Assembly (NCBI GenBank): GCA_030737835.1
Contig: JAUJYN010000052.1
Location: forward strand, 522,016-586,015
Direction of reading: 5' to 3'
DNA from: Acorus gramineus
Taxonomy: Eukaryota; Streptophyta; Magnoliopsida; Acorales; Acoraceae
DNA: 64,000 bases
Positions 12,623-25,918 of this stretch are shown one piece after another. Below the pieces are notes generated by a model. That model was given only the letters and a program-made list of their open reading frames with translations, was not told the origin of the DNA and did not search any database. Every line of letters begins with the position of its first letter. Within the stretch, counting starts at the first letter, position 1. The translations under genes were made by a program, and so were the position numbers.

Positions 12623-15600
12623 TGTCACGCCCCAGGGCGGCCGTCCCCGGGACGCGGCAAGCGTATACATGATATCAGCAGTCAATACAAGAGATCAATA
12701 GCATACCATAAACAACAGCTAAAAAGACAACACAGACAACAAAGAGGCTGACATGATGTATACACAGATAGCAGAAGCTAAAAAGACTGAATCTGTAATC
12801 CAAAAACATACTACAGACTTGATACATAATCATATGTCCTGTGAGAGCCAATATACACACATACATCCAAATATAATCCAAACTGGGTGCCCAAGCACAG
12901 AAATATATACATACAATAAAAAGGAAGGATGCTGATGGCCTCAAAAACTCGAGGGACGTGGCGCTACTCCGCTACTGGTGCAGTCGCTCGGGAAGCTCCT
13001 CCTTCAAGTCCGCCTCGGTAATCACTGGAGAAAAATATTATGCGAGGGGTGAGCCACACGCTCAGTGAATAGCACAACCCATGCATCACAATTCATATTA
13101 ACCACAATTAATCAGCAAAAGCCTCAAAGTGGCATAAACAACACAAATCCAGTGGGTCGCTACATCGCCGAACCACCACTGTTATATATGTGTCACTTTT
13201 AGCCTGCTGGTAACCGTTGGAGCGTTCTGGCAGTTTTTCATTTTTTTTCGATTTTCGATCGGAACCGCTAATTTTTGGACTGTTAGCTATCGTCCTGAGT
13301 TAGAGGACTCCGATTGGAAATCTAACAGCATATTTGGTGTCCTGGTGCCATTTTAGGCCTCTCACGAAAATTTCATCGAATTCCGGTAACGTTTTCAAAA
13401 TTTCACAGTTTCGGGGCGTATCCGGGTATTTTAAGTCGCTCGCTATATATAGGTGTGATCTAATTTTGAAATCACTATTCATCATCCCTACCATTTGGAT
13501 TTTCTCTCTCCCCTCTCTCCTTTTCTCACTTTTGAGCCCCCTAGTCCCCTCAAACCTAAAAACCTAAAGCATAGGAAGTGTAGATCGGGTCCCGATCTAC
13601 ACCCCGGTGCTTTCAAATCCCGATTCCGGCGAGATTAGCCCCTCCGTCCCCCCTCTCTTCTCCTCTGTTTTGGGCTGTTTCGAAGGCCGAGTGAGATCCG
13701 GGCGTTGGAAGCCCTTGGGGAAAGGTTTCGGTGCGCGGAGAGCATCCGGACTTCCCTTCTTCCCCTCGGTAAGCCCTCTTTCCCCTCTTTTCTTGCATAG
13801 GTGCTTGTTAGGAGGTCGGATTTGAGGTTGGGAGGCGGTCGGCGGCGGTGGGTGGCCGTCGGAGGGCAGTGGTGGTGGTCGGAGGCCTTGGGGTGGTCGG
13901 TGTTGGTGGTAGAGGAGCTCAGGTAGGGAGTTAGGCAGTCCGAGCAGAGTGTTGGGCAGTCCCGGGTGTGTTGGCAGCAGGCGCAGCAGGTGGGCGCACC
14001 AGGTGGCCGGGCGCGCGGGTGCGTGCGCGCGCGCAGGCGTGCGCGCGGCGTGCACTCGGGTGGTGCTGCAGGTAGGCTGGGCGTGCTGTGCGCTAGCGTG
14101 CTAGGCGCGCTGGGAGGGGGGCTAGCCGGGTAGGCTGGGAACAGGCGCACCAGTTTGCCGGGCGCGCTAGCGCGTGCGCGCGGGCGTGCGCTCGGGGGGT
14201 GCAGGAGGAGGCATGCGGGTAGGCTGGCTGCGGGCTGTGCGAGCAGGGCAGGCCATGCTCGGGCAGCTGGCAGGGGGTGCTCGGGCATCAGGCGGGCAGT
14301 GGCTGGGCGTGCAAGGCGAACGGTGCTCGGGCCACTCGGCGACGCGCGCAGGCAGGCAGCGCGGGCAGCAGCGCGGGCATGCTGGCAGGCGCGTTGGGCG
14401 CGTGCTGCCAGGCGAGCTGGGCGCGTGTTGCGCGTGCGTACGCGTGGGCGCTGGGTGAGGGTCCCGGGTGCTGGGCACTGAGCGTCGGGTGCTGGGCCGC
14501 GGATACCGGGCGCTGGGCTGAGGCGCAGGCGTGCGCGCGGTGCAGTGGGTGCGAGCGGGTGGTGCGCGCGAGGTGCGCGCGGGTAGGGGCTGGTAGGTGC
14601 GCGCGGGGTGCGTGCGGATAGGGGCTGGAGGTGCGCGCGGGGTGCGCGCGGGGCGAGGCGCTGCGCGCGGGGCGTGCGGGGTGCTCGCGGGCCAGCGCGA
14701 GGCGTGCGGGGTGTGCGCGGGCGGCTGCGCTGGGGCGCAAGGGGCGCGCGGTGCACCCGGGAGGTTCGGTGGCACGTCCAGGCGGCGGGCGGGGGCCCGG
14801 CGGTGCGCGGGGTGCGTTGGCTGAGGCGCGGCAGTGCGCCCGGGCGGTCAGGTGGCCGTGCGGGTGGTTGCCGGAGTGCTCGGGCTAGCGTGCGTGCGGG
14901 TCGTATGCACTTTTGCCCGAGTGTTGATTGTTTGTTTGTGGGTTTTGTGAATTTTGATGTCTTTGGTAGTAGTTGTGGATTTTAACTCACCATATAAATG
15001 TCTGTCTTGCAGATCCTGACGGGCGGTCGCGCGACGACCCGAACTTCGGTGAGTGGGACAATCCAACCCAGAAGAGAGGGTCATACGCATTTGGGCATAT
15101 ACCGACCTCTCCTGGGGCACCATGGATGTATATTAACCAGCAGTAATATGTAATCCATGCTTGCATGATTTAAATGTAGAATGCATGCTACCCTAGTCTT
15201 TGTATGTTAGGGACTTGCACCCTTAGGATAGGTGTAAGAGCCATGCACCATGCCCCCTGTTTTCATGATAGGAAACCTCGGCCTATGCATGCGTCCTACT
15301 AGTTTATTTATTAAATTAAATGCTAGTGTATGTTAAATCGCATGCCTTAGATAATATTATAGGGAGGAGCCTTGCGAGGTCAACATTGAGACCCGTGTTA
15401 GGGTACTCCGTGTTCCTTGTTTGGTTGTCGGGATGTCCTGTATCGGGACCTCATGCTGCCCTCCCAAGGTTTTTAGTCCCAGTAATATTATAAGTAATGT
15501 TATATAACTGGTATGATTATTAGCATATTTAGTGAATATTATAGGGGAGGGGCCTTGCGAGGACAGCGGTGAGACCCGGGTTAGGGTACTCCGTGTTCCT

Positions 15601-18600
15601 TGTTTGGTTGTCGGGGTATCCTATATCGGGAACTCACGCCGCCCTCCCGAGTTCTTTCCCCCAATGATATTACAACCTTGCTTTTATTGTACATATTCCC
15701 CGCATCTTGGTTATGCGCCCTGGAGGAACTCTGAAGAGTTCATGGCATTAGAGTTGTAGAGATGTGTTGTCGGCGGATCCGAGTGGATCATATGCGTATG
15801 GATGGGCTGTTCTGTTTCCCTTCGTTGGATCCGTGTAGAGACTGCCCCAGCGTGATAAGGTCGTCCCTTTCGAGGGCTCCCATCAGTAGGCACCTCCCGA
15901 TATTTGTGACGGACTGTGCTGAAGTTATGGGTGAAGGCCAGCGGCCTACGGAGTGGAGGAGAGACTATCGGTGGACCAAGGGTGACCAACAGCCTAGTCA
16001 GTCCCAATATCCTATGTCACCCGTGGTAGGGTGAGGGTGAGGGTGTAGTGGGTTGGCGATGAGCGACCTACTTGATTTGTGGTTGGATGATTATCAGTCC
16101 CAATAGCCTATGTCACCCATTGATGGGTGAGGGTGAGGGTGTGGTGGTTCGGCGAGGTACGAACCACTGGATTATGTTGTTATGTCACGTAGAGGCTGGA
16201 TAAATAATGGAATTGTGGTAAATATTGTCTGTGATGCATGGGTTGTGCTGTTCACTGAGTGTGTGGCTCACCCCTCGCATATGTTTTTCCCCAGTGGTCA
16301 CTGAGCCTGAGCTGGAGCCGGAGCAGCAGTTGGAGCTTTCCGAGGGATTCCTTCAGTAGCGGAGCAGCGCCACGTTCCGCGAGTGCCAGAGGTTATCAGC
16401 ATCCCTTCTTGACTGTATGTATTTTATTTTCGTGCTTGGCACGCGTCTGTATATATTCAGTTGTATTGGTGTATATTGGCTCTCACAGGACAGATGATTG
16501 AGTATCGAGTCTGTAGAATGTTTATTTACAGATTCAGCCTTTTGCTTCCGCATTTGGTGTATATATCATGTCAGCCTCTTTGTTGTCTGTGTGTCATTCT
16601 GGTTGTTGTGTATGATATATTATTGACCTCCTGTGTAGATTCTGATATTATATATACACTTGCCGCGTCCCGGGGACGGCCGCCCTGGGGCGTGACACCA
16701 CACCCTCACCCTCGCCCCTCTATGGGTGACATAGGATATTGGGACTTAATAGGCTGATAATCATCCTTACACAATCCTGTGGGTCGCCACATCGCCGACC
16801 CACCACACCCTCACCCTCACCCCTCAATAGGTGACATAGGCTCTTGGGACTGACTAGGCTGTTGGTCACCCTTGGTCCACCGATAGTCTCTCCCCACTCC
16901 GTAGGCCATTTGGCCACCCCCACATTCAGCATAGTCCGTCCCAAATCAGGAGGTGCCTACTGATGGGAGCCCCTGCACGGGACAACCTTTCTAACGCTGA
17001 GGCAGTCTCTACACGGATCCAACGAAGGGAACAGAACAGCCTATCCATCGCATATGATCCACTCGGATCCGTTGACAACACATCTCAACAACTCTAATGT
17101 CTTGAATTCTTCAGAATTCCTCCAGCGCGCATAACCAAGATGCGGGGAATACATAAGATAATATGAGGAAAAGAAACCTTGGGAGGGCAACCTGAGGTCC
17201 CGATATAGGACATCCCGCCAACCAAACAAGGAACACGGAGTACCCTAGCCCGGGTCTCAATGTTGACCTCGCAAGGCCCCCTTAATATTCCCCAAGGCAT
17301 GCTAAAAATATCATAAGTCTGCATTTAATTTAATAAATCAAACTAATAGGACGCATGCATAGGTCGAGGCTTTCCTAGCATGATAACAAGGTGACAGGAT
17401 GCACGGCTCTTACACATATCCTAAGGGTGCAAGTCCCTAACATACAAGTCTAGGGTGGCATGCAGTCTACACATTAATCATGCTTACATAGATCACATAT
17501 TAAATCAGTTAATATTAACTATGTGCCCCAGGGGAGGACGGTATACGCCCAAGTGCATATAGCGCCTCCCAACTGGGTTGGGTTGTCCCACTCACCGGTA
17601 ACCGGGTCGTCGCGCGACCGTCCGTCAAAATCTGTAAGACAGGGTGATCAACCTGGTGAGTAAAATACACAAAATACCACAAAAATACACAAAATACGCT
17701 AAAAATACCTAACACTCGGACAAGCGCACATACGGCCTGTACGCGCGCGAGCCCGAGCACACCGACTCACTCCCGAACCCCCGGCAACCATCCGCACGGC
17801 CACCTGCCCCCGGATGCACCGCCGCGCCCCAGCCCGTGCGCCCAGGCGCGCTACCGAGCCCCTGCCCGCACGCCAGGACACGCCGCCGAGCTCCCCGGGT
17901 GCACCGCGCGCTCACTGCGCCCCAGCGCAGCAACCCGCGCGCACACCGCACGCCCAGCGCCTCATCGCCTCGCCCCGCGCGCACCACCGCTGGCCCCACC
18001 GCACGCACTCCGCACACCTCACCGCACGCGCACAGCACGCCTGCGCCTCTGCGCAGCGCTCCGCGCTCACGCTCCCGCACGGTGCCCAGCGCCCAGTGCC
18101 CCAGCGCCCAGCGCCCAGCACCCGCGCCCAGCGCCCAGCGCCCAGCACACGCGCCCAGCACGCCCTCCAGCTCCACCCGAGCGCACCCCCGCGCGCACGT
18201 CTGTGCGCACGCGCGCGCGCGCCCTGCCAACTGCTCCGCCTGCTGCGTTGCCTGATGCGCCTGTGCTGCCATCCTGCCCGAGACAGACAACCACCCTGCC
18301 CGAGCCACCCTACCACCCCTCACCGGCCACCAATGGCCACTAACCACCACCAACAGCCACCAACAGCCACCACACACCCAAACACCCCCCCTAACATGCA
18401 TCTAAACATGGAAAAGAAGGAAAGAACCCTTACCCAAGGAAAGGAAAGGAAGGGAAGGGGATCGGGAGCTCTTCGTGCACCGAAACACCTCCCCAAAGAC
18501 CTCCACCACCGAGCTCTTCCTCAGCCCTCGAAATGGCTGAAATCAGAGGAGAAAAGAGGGGGTAAGAGGGGGTCAAACAAGTGGGAACTCGAATCCGAGA

Positions 18601-19195
18601 CCACCCGTAGATAGATCAGGATGAGATCTAACCTTTCTATTCTTTGTGTTTTGAGTTTCAAGCACTCTAGGTAGCTCAAACCCAAGAAAAAGAGAGAGGG
18701 GGAGAGAGAAAACCAAATGGAGAAGAAGATGAATAGTGGGGGGGCAAATTTTAGATTCACTTATATATAATCCCTCACTTAGATTAGGGTTAAGAGAGGA
18801 TTAATTAGGTTTAAGTGAGGATTTGGTGAGTTAAAGTGGGTTTTGACTTGGGTCAACCCAACCACAAATAAAAACAAAAGGGGTTGACCAAGTCATGGGC
18901 CCACTTTGACCGAGTCAACTCTCCCAATGACTTCTCGCTCGGTCAAAACCCGGATACGCCCCGGAACTGTGAAATTCTGAAACGTTACCGGAATTCGATG
19001 AAATTTTCGTGAGTGGCTTAAAATGGCACCAGGACACATAATATGCAGTTAGATTTTCAATCGGAGTCCTCAAGCTCAGGACGATAGCTAACAGTCCAAA
19101 ATTTTAGCGGTTCCGATCGAAAAACGAAAAAAACTAAAAAACTGCCAAAATGCTCCAATGGTTACCAGAAGGCTAAAAGTGACACATATATAACA
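12623..19195 (-). mobile_element. Solo LTR B, interrupted by solo LTR C
   Basis: Starts TGTCACGCCCC and ends TATATAACA with an exact 5-bp target duplication CGTCC (12618-12622 and 19196-19200). Same family and orientation as A. Its own sequence is 12623-13179 plus 16698-19195, about 3.05 kb, and the gap is filled by LTR C. It shares with E the subgroup-specific GAACTCGAATCCGAG block in place of the palindromic segment of A, C and D. No internal coding region. Confidence 0.9.
13180..16697 (+). mobile_element. Solo LTR C nested inside solo LTR B
   Basis: Starts TGTTATATATGTGTCAC and ends GGGGCGTGACA, opposite in direction to B. Removing it restores the B sequence at a GAACCACCAC stretch. The duplication is CCAC, or ACCAC if the terminal A is shared. 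Sense features in order: TATA-like CTATATATAG near 13442, CT-rich leader, 25-nt palindrome at 13578-13602, GC-rich core about 13980-14900, exon-like island near 15008-15050, G-rich GTGAGGGTGAGGGTG repeats near 16030 and 16130. C is younger than B. Confidence 0.9.
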
Positions 19196-19200
19196 CGTCC

Positions 19201-19586
19201 AACTTCTATTACAGCTGCAATTATAGTCCACATAATTTTTTTTTTTAAAAAAAATTATACACTCTTAAAATGAAGTGTATGCTATTATATGAAATAAAGT
19301 ATATACTAAGCCACATTAATGTATTTTTTTTAAGTTAAAAAAATAATACATTATATATTATGATAAAAATCCATGCTCTATAATAATGTAGTATATATTA
19401 CTTTATTACAATGCTTCATGGACGGTAAAGCAGACCGAATATGTTAGTGCTCATTATCAAACAGAGAATCAGAACGCAGAGCAAACCCGCGATCAATGGT
19501 GTCATAAACCATGTATCTCTCACGAGGGCCTTACGAGAGTTTTAGTTTTTCATGAAAAAAATTAAAAGTTATTTTAATTAAATTTT
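19201..19586. repeat. Short copy of the H-repeat 3' end, upstream of host gene
   Basis: 19250-19450 resembles 9786-10010 and the split copy at 41035-41110 plus 42735-42866. It shares ATACACTCT, GCTATTATATGAAATAAA and a TTTTTTTTAAGTTAAAAAA run, followed by a motif ending in a phrase close to GACTGAGTGT. This ~200-bp block therefore also occurs apart from the rest of H. No gene is seen. Confidence 0.5.
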
Positions 19587-19853
19587 GGGCAATTAGCATA
19601 AATGGCACCGTTTAAACGAATATTAGCAAAAATGGCACTGGTCTGGGAATATTTGCAAAAAATAGCACGAGTCAGCGTTAACCATTTTTTTTCCATACTG
19701 GAGACGCCATATATATATATATATGACGCTTCTAGTGTAAAAATAAAATAAAAAATGGTCAGCGCTGACCAGTGCTATTTTTTATAAATATTCTTCGACC
19801 AGTGTCATTTTTATTAATATTCATTTAAACAGTGCCATTTATGTTAATTGCCC
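19587..19853. mobile_element. Mutator-type MITE with 9-bp target duplication
   Basis: Terminal inverted repeats of about 90 bp run from GGGCAATTAGCATAAATGGC to the matching GCCATTTATGTTAATTGCCC. The element is flanked by an exact 9-bp direct repeat TTAAATTTT (19578-19586 and 19854-19862), the size expected for Mutator-like elements. An AT run sits near the centre. It ends 17 bp before the TATA-like box of the CWC21-like gene. Confidence 0.85.
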
Positions 19854-19879
19854 TTAAATTTTTATACATTGCAGTGGAA

Positions 19880-19887
19880 TATATAAA
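19880..19887 (+). promoter_or_regulatory. TATA-like box of the CWC21-like gene
   Basis: TATATAAA about 185 bases before the ATG at 20072. This would give a 5' untranslated leader of roughly 150 bases. It is placed by motif only. Confidence 0.5.
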
Positions 19888-20003
19888 TCCCCACGCCGAC
19901 ATTGTTTGTTGTTTAGGGGCCTAAAACCCAACAGCGGATTTAATCCACCGATAAGGCGTCTGATCCTCCCCTTTTTCCTTGTATCTCGTCTGTTAATGCT
20001 TTC

Positions 20004-20011
20004 TAGGGTTT
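20004..20011 (-). promoter_or_regulatory. telo-box (AAACCCTA) in the leader region
   Basis: TAGGGTTT on the plus strand, which is AAACCCTA on the minus strand, 60 bases before the ATG. Telo-boxes are common near the start of plant housekeeping genes for translation and RNA processing, which fits a splicing factor. Confidence 0.5.
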
Positions 20012-20071
20012 GGTCTGCGATTTCTGTTGCCGCCAGCGAACGAGTAGTGTAGGGAGCGAGAGCGAGAGAGG

Positions 20072-20415
20072 ATGTACAACGGAATCGGTTTGCAGACCCC
20101 TAGGGGTTCGGGTACCGATGGATACATCCAGGCGAACAAGTTTTTCCTGAGGCCCAAGTCGGGTCGCGTGGAGACGAGGGAGTTGGAGGCCGGTCAGGGC
20201 ACCGGCGTTGTCTCCAGTAAGCTCAACAAGGAGATCCTTGAGCACGACAGGAAACGCAAGATCCAACTCAAACTCCTTCTCCTCGAGGAGACCATTCTTG
20301 ATCAGGGTTTCACCGATTCCGAGGTTGCCGAGAGGCTTTCGGAGGCGAAGAGATCCCTTGAGGTCGAGACCGACACCGCTGATGTCTCTGCTGTTGCGGA
20401 CAAATCGGACGAAAG
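20072..20415 (+). CDS. CWC21/SRRM2-like splicing factor, exon 1
   Basis: Codes for 114 residues plus two bases of codon 115. It starts [20 protein letters not shown], the hallmark N-terminus of the Cwc21/SRm300 family, and carries the cwf21 domain at about residues 50-100 ([20 protein letters not shown], then [22 protein letters not shown]). Family members bind Prp8 and Snu114 in the catalytic spliceosome in the nucleus. The start is the only ATG before the conserved motif. The exon ends GACGAAAG followed by GTATCA, a usable donor. The phase matches exon 2, giving DE-R-ASETQTHQ as in other plant members. This exon shows no damage. Confidence 0.9.
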
Positions 20416-20607
20416 GTATCAATGATGCCATATAGTAGATATGTTGCTTTGAAAGAACTTTTTTTCGTGATTGGGATTGGTGATGTGTGTATTTTGTGAA
20501 TTTGTGGTCACATGGTAATATCTGATTTGTTTTTGATGAAATACTTAACTGTATGTAACAACCTTGCAGCACTAGTTGGTTATTTCTGTTTCGGTGAATA
20601 TGTTAAA

Positions 20608-23600
20608 GGGGTAGTCAATTAGGATTTTTATGGACAAAATGTCTATGTTCATGAATTTGTAAATCTTGTGTTTTTCAATCAGGACATTGGTTCATAGATA
20701 AAAAGTCCAACGTTATTCAATTTAGACATTATTTCATAGACAAAAAGTCTAGCGTTATTCGATTGAGACATTATTTCATGGACAAAAAATCCAGCGTTAT
20801 TCGATTGAGACATTATTTCGTGGATATAAAATCTAGTGTTATTTGATTGAGACATTATTTCGTGGATATAAAATCTAGTGTTATTTGATTGAGACATTAT
20901 TTTATGGACATAAAGCCTAGTGTTATTCAATTGAGACATTATTTCGTGGACAAAAAGTCCAGCGTTATTCGATTGAGACTTCTCATAGTAGACATTTTGT
21001 CATGTGTTATTCAATTTAAATAGGATTTGTGAAGACTTTCATAAGTGATGGATTCTTGTGGACATTTGTGAACTTTTGAGAGAGAAATATAAATGAAAAA
21101 GTCATTTCAAAATCCCACCCAAATGGGTGGGATTCTCATGGACTTTTATTCCAACATTTTGAATATTTCTTTTTTTTTTCTTTTAACAAATTTCCTTTAT
21201 GATTTTTATCCACGTCTTTCATATTTTTATTCACATTTTTTTCTTTATTTATCATCTTTTTTATGAATGTCTATATGTATGAAATATTCCTATCACCTCA
21301 TATGTTTGATGATTATATGAGAATGATAGATTATTTTATATAATATATGCCTAGATTATCCACAATTATTTTCTAAAATATAGATTTATCATATATTTGA
21401 TTATACGTATAATGTTTGATTTGATTTTCCTGAAAGATGTTTCTATTATTGTATAATATAGATGCATATATATTTTTTTAAAATGTTCTAGAGCAACAAC
21501 GAAAGGACAATGAAGACCCTCCGGAAGTTTAAACTCAAGAGCAACAACGTCGATATGCCAATAATTGGTGATAAATATAGCTAAACGTATGTAGGATGAC
21601 CATGATATCAATATTCATGGTGAACTAATGTAATATTATCTAATTAAAAATGGTGTCTTTATCATGACATTCTAGTAATATGAATTTCAGATATGTGAAA
21701 ATTGATATTTACTATATTAAATTACATTTTATGTTAGGTATCAATAATTCATGTTAAATTTGAATATTTGAGTTCTTTATTTGTTATTTTAAAATTTTCA
21801 AAACATTATTGTGTTTATTAATAGAAATCCACATGTGAAAAGAGTCAATCTCTGAAAATCTGTAAAAGTCTGTGAAAGCCCATGAGTGATTTCTGAAAGT
21901 CTGCTAATGTCTGTGAAAGTCTATGGAAGTCCATGAGAGTCAATCTGTGAAAGTCTGTGAAAGTACATGAGAGTCAATATGTGAAAGTCTATGAAAGTCC
22001 ATGAAAGTCTGCAAAAATCTGTAAAAGTCTATGAGAGTCAATTTGTAAAAGTCTGCAAAAGTCTACGAAAGTCTACAAAAGTATGTGAGAGTCTGAAAAG
22101 TCTACAAAAGTCCATCACTTAAATAATGTCCACAGAAATCTATCAAAGTCTGTATCCACCACCCCCCCTTACTCAACTAATAACATCCATATCAAAGGGA
22201 TTTTGATGGATTTCTGTGGACATTATTTAAGTGATGGACTCTCATAGACTCTTTCAGACTTTTATAGACTTTTGCGGACTTTCACAAATTGACTCTCATT
22301 GACTTCCACAGACTTTTGCAGACTTTTACAGATTGACTCTTTCATAGACTTTCACAGACATTTGCAGACTTTCACAGATTCGCTCTCATGGACTTTCACA
22401 TACTAACTCTCATAGATTTTTACAGACTTTAACAGACATTTGTAGACTTTCAGAAACCACTCCTATAGACTTTCAGAGATTGACTCTTTTAACACGTGGA
22501 TTTCTATGATTCTTTAGATATTTGTCAAACATATGAGTAGATATCAATATTTCATACATATTCACATTCATAAAAAATTCTTCTTCATTAAAAACAATCA
22601 ATCTAATAAAATAAGAAAAGAGAAAAAAATACCTTCTATTGAGAAAAATCTGCAATGAGCAAACTTTTTTTTTTTGTTATAGAGAGAAAAATTCATAAGC
22701 TTTTATAGAGGGGATGGATGAGTTTTTAATTAGAAAGACAATAAAATAAGGAAGTATACATATTATATAAAAATCATATATTACATCTCTTCAAATATAA
22801 TGAAATAAAATCATAAATTTTATTACTTAAAATAAAATAAAATAAAAGTAGTCATTATATTACTTTAAATAAAAAATGAAATAAAAGCAATCAACATATT
22901 TCATATATGTATATATGCCTAAATATATCTTTTTATTTTTATATATGTTTAAACATTATAAAAATATATATATGCATATATATTGTACAATAATAGAAAC
23001 ATCTTCAAGGAAAATCAAATCAAACATTATACATATAATAAAATATATGATAAATTTATATTTTAAAAAATAATTGTGGATGATCTAGGCATATATTATA
23101 TAATATAATCTACCATTCTCATATATTCATCAAACATATAAGGTGATAAGAATATTTCATACATATGGACATTCATAAAAAAATGATATAAATAAAAAAA
23201 AATGTGAATAAAAAATATGAAAGGCATGTGATAAAAATCATAAAGTAGATTTATTAAAAGAAAAAAAGAAGAAATATTCACAATGTTGGAATAAAAGTCC
23301 ATAAGAATCCCACCCATTTAGGTGGGATTTTGAAATGACTTTTTTCCTTTATATTTATCTCTCTAAAGCCCACAAAAGTCCACAAAAATCCATCACTTAT
23401 GAAAGTTTTCACAAATCCTGCTTAAATTGAATAGCACATGACAAAATGTCTACTATGAGGAGTCTCAATCGAATAACGCTTGGCTTTTTGTCCACGATAT
23501 AATGTCTCAATTGAATAACATTGGACTTTATATCCACGAAATAATGTCTTAATCGAATAACGCTGGACTTTATGTCCACGAAATAATATCTCAATCGAAT

Positions 23601-23834
23601 AACGTTGGACTTTTTTTCCATGAAATAATGTCTCAATCGAATAACACTAGACTTTTTGTCTATGAAATAATGTCTCAATCGAATAACGCTGGACTTTTTG
23701 TCTATGAAATAATGTCTTAATTGAATAACACTGGACTTTTTGTCCACGAACCAAAGTCCTGATTGAAAAACACAAGATTTACAAATCCATGAACATGGAT
23801 ATTTTGTCCATGATAATCCTAATTGACTACCCCC
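20608..23834. mobile_element. Large foldback element with nested inverted repeats
   Basis: The two ends mirror each other. GGGGTAGTCAATTAGGAT on the left matches ATCCTAATTGACTACCCC on the right, and the match extends inward for about 1.5 kb per arm. Each arm carries about seven copies of a 42-bp tandem unit (around 20683-20980 and 23440-23760), then a similar AT-rich segment, then short repeats of the GTCTGTGAAA type (about 21850-22140, inverted at 22210-22490). The 42-bp period gives a meaningless 14-residue open repeat. No transposase is seen. The target duplication is unclear, so a Mutator-like or other origin is not settled. Confidence 0.75.
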
Positions 23835-24006
23835 TTATAAATTGAGGCCCCGTTTGAATTATTTTACCATGAATCAATTTACAAGATTCCATCATTTTAC
23901 AATATCTTATTATTTTATATCTGAGGCCCAAGCTTATATTCATTCCTTATATCTGAGGCAAACTCAGGCCTCTTGGTTGATATTAATCTGATGTCGTGTT
24001 CTGGTC

Positions 24007-24559
24007 TGTTGGAAAATTAATACATTTATTTAAAAAATGTATTAATTAGTTTCCAAATAAAGATTAAAAATTTAATGGGATTAAACGTTTTTGTTTTCCG
24101 TAACGGCTGACAACGTTTGAATTTTAATCGTTGAAAATAAATATGATAACCGAAACGCTTACCATAAATGATGTGTTTAATTATTGTTAATGTTACACCT
24201 CTAACAGTCGAATCTCTGTGCTTATAAAAAGGCCACATTCACAGAGATTCATATGAAGTGAAAAAACTAAGTGTTATACCAGAAATCCTTCACACAAACA
24301 GATTTCTTATTTTTCTTTTTGTTCTTTTGGGCGATAAAGTTTGTGACCGGTTCGACTTCTCTTCCTACTTGAACCAAGAAGAGAACAGCGAGGGCTAGGT
24401 GGTTTTATCTTGGGAACAGATCGTCAAGAACCTTGTGCGAATGAGGGGACGTATTCTGTTCTGAAGACAGCGTTATCACGTGACTCCATACCAGGCTCTT
24501 CCAATCCCTGTCTTCATAATCTTTCTATTTTTGTCTGATAATAGCCCATTTTTCCAACA
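24007..24559 (+). mobile_element. Solo LTR F, short copia-like LTR
   Basis: Begins TGTTGGAAAAT and ends ATTTTTCCAACA, with an exact 5-bp target duplication TGGTC (24002-24006 and 24560-24564). A TATA-like CTTATAAAAAGG lies near 24222. No internal region is present. The size and end sequence resemble Ty1/copia LTRs, but the lineage is not proven. Confidence 0.8.
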
Positions 24560-24564
24560 TGGTC

Positions 24565-25918
24565 TCCCCCTGACAATAGGGGTTGTAGATGTTAAACCAA
24601 ATGCTTCACTAATATCAACATCCAAGAAGATAAACATGAAGATTATCTGGAATTATGAGTTCGAGCTTTGAGTGTGACCATATATAAGTACTTTTGGAGA
24701 TGCTAAAAAAATTTTAGTTAGCAGAAAAAGAAAAAAAATGGACCACATCTTTTTGGTTGACTTGGAATTTTCGTGTAGTATGGGATGGGCTACTTTCATT
24801 TTGCATACATAAGCTCTGGTTTCTCACAGAACACCAGAAGGATCACTCATGTATCTAGGTTTTAACTTTTATGCCCCATATCTTCTGTGTGTTATTTTTA
24901 GTTACTGAGAGGTATATTAGATGATACTTTTTGAGTGTTTTGTGGGTTACAAATCAAAATAAACAAGTTCTCCATAGTAAAATTTAGATGCGACCCGAAA
25001 TAGTTCTACTCAAACTTTAATAATATTTTTGTTGTTCCTTGAAAGCCGAATACTACCAACAAGTGATTCAATTCGTGCTTCAGCATGCAACATGGGAGAT
25101 CAATCATGTAAATCTTTCCTTCATGGTCTTGTCATGTTTCTTGCTAAATTTGTGGAAGAAATTCCATACATTCCCTGGAGAGGAGTGAAAGTGTTCATCC
25201 TACCCCAATAAAAGACCAATTTTCCCCACACCTCTTGGCTGACCCACATTGCACCAAAAACTATGTTCTTTTGTTCAGCAAGGAAAAAAAACATGTTTCC
25301 CCACTGGTTGGTTCCCCATGCGGGAGTCCGAAGTTCTCTCGTGAAATTCCAATAGTTGGTTCCCCATATGGTATGTTGGTGCATTTGGCTAACCTACAAT
25401 GGATGTGTTTTCCAAAAAAAGAGATTTTATTTGGAGAACACGTGGATGATGATTTCGTATATGCTTAGAGATTGGGTGGAAATGATTTTGAAGTTGATCC
25501 TCCTTCCTCGATTATGGGTAATCTTTGGTTTGGGAGGTGACCATTGCGGATCCTTTGTGGGTGTGGAGGGCTCCTCCTTGGCCTTCTTGTTCTAAATTGA
25601 AATTATTTAAGTTCAATTTTGTATTGAGATCCCTTGTCTTCTTATGTTAGTGGGCTTTCTATATGAATAAATTTGGTCTTATATATTATTCAAAAAGAAA
25701 AAAAAAGGTTCTCATTCTTAGTATCTTATGGGGGTGGTTGTGTTTTTGTTCAGCTCTATAGTGGATATACTGTAACCAATATTGGTGGGATTCAAGCCAC
25801 TCCTTGTATAATTAACTGTAGTACTTCTGAAAAACAAAAATAGTTTTTCTAGGTTTGAAAAAGAAAGAATATCAGTAAATCCTTTTCATTTTCTTATGGA
25901 TAGTGTCATGGATTGCTA
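24565..25918. other. Intron sequence with a possible retroposed fragment
   Basis: No host coding region recognised. 25030-25690 has short open stretches and ends in an A-rich tail (25681-25697) after a TGAATAAA-like signal. It may be a small retroposed piece of unknown origin. The open stretches show no known domain. Confidence 0.3.

Noticed and set aside
13635-14756. 373-residue open frame on the minus strand
   Set aside because: Same cause, GC-rich core of solo LTR C. The matching positions in the other LTRs do not keep the frame.
20679-20980. Regular 42-bp repeats that resemble a CRISPR array
   Set aside because: There are no unique spacers. The units abut each other and recur inverted at the other end of a foldback element in plant DNA.
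25029-25595. Short open frames in the host intron
   Set aside because: They overlap on both strands, have no recognisable domain and no splice context tying them to the host gene.
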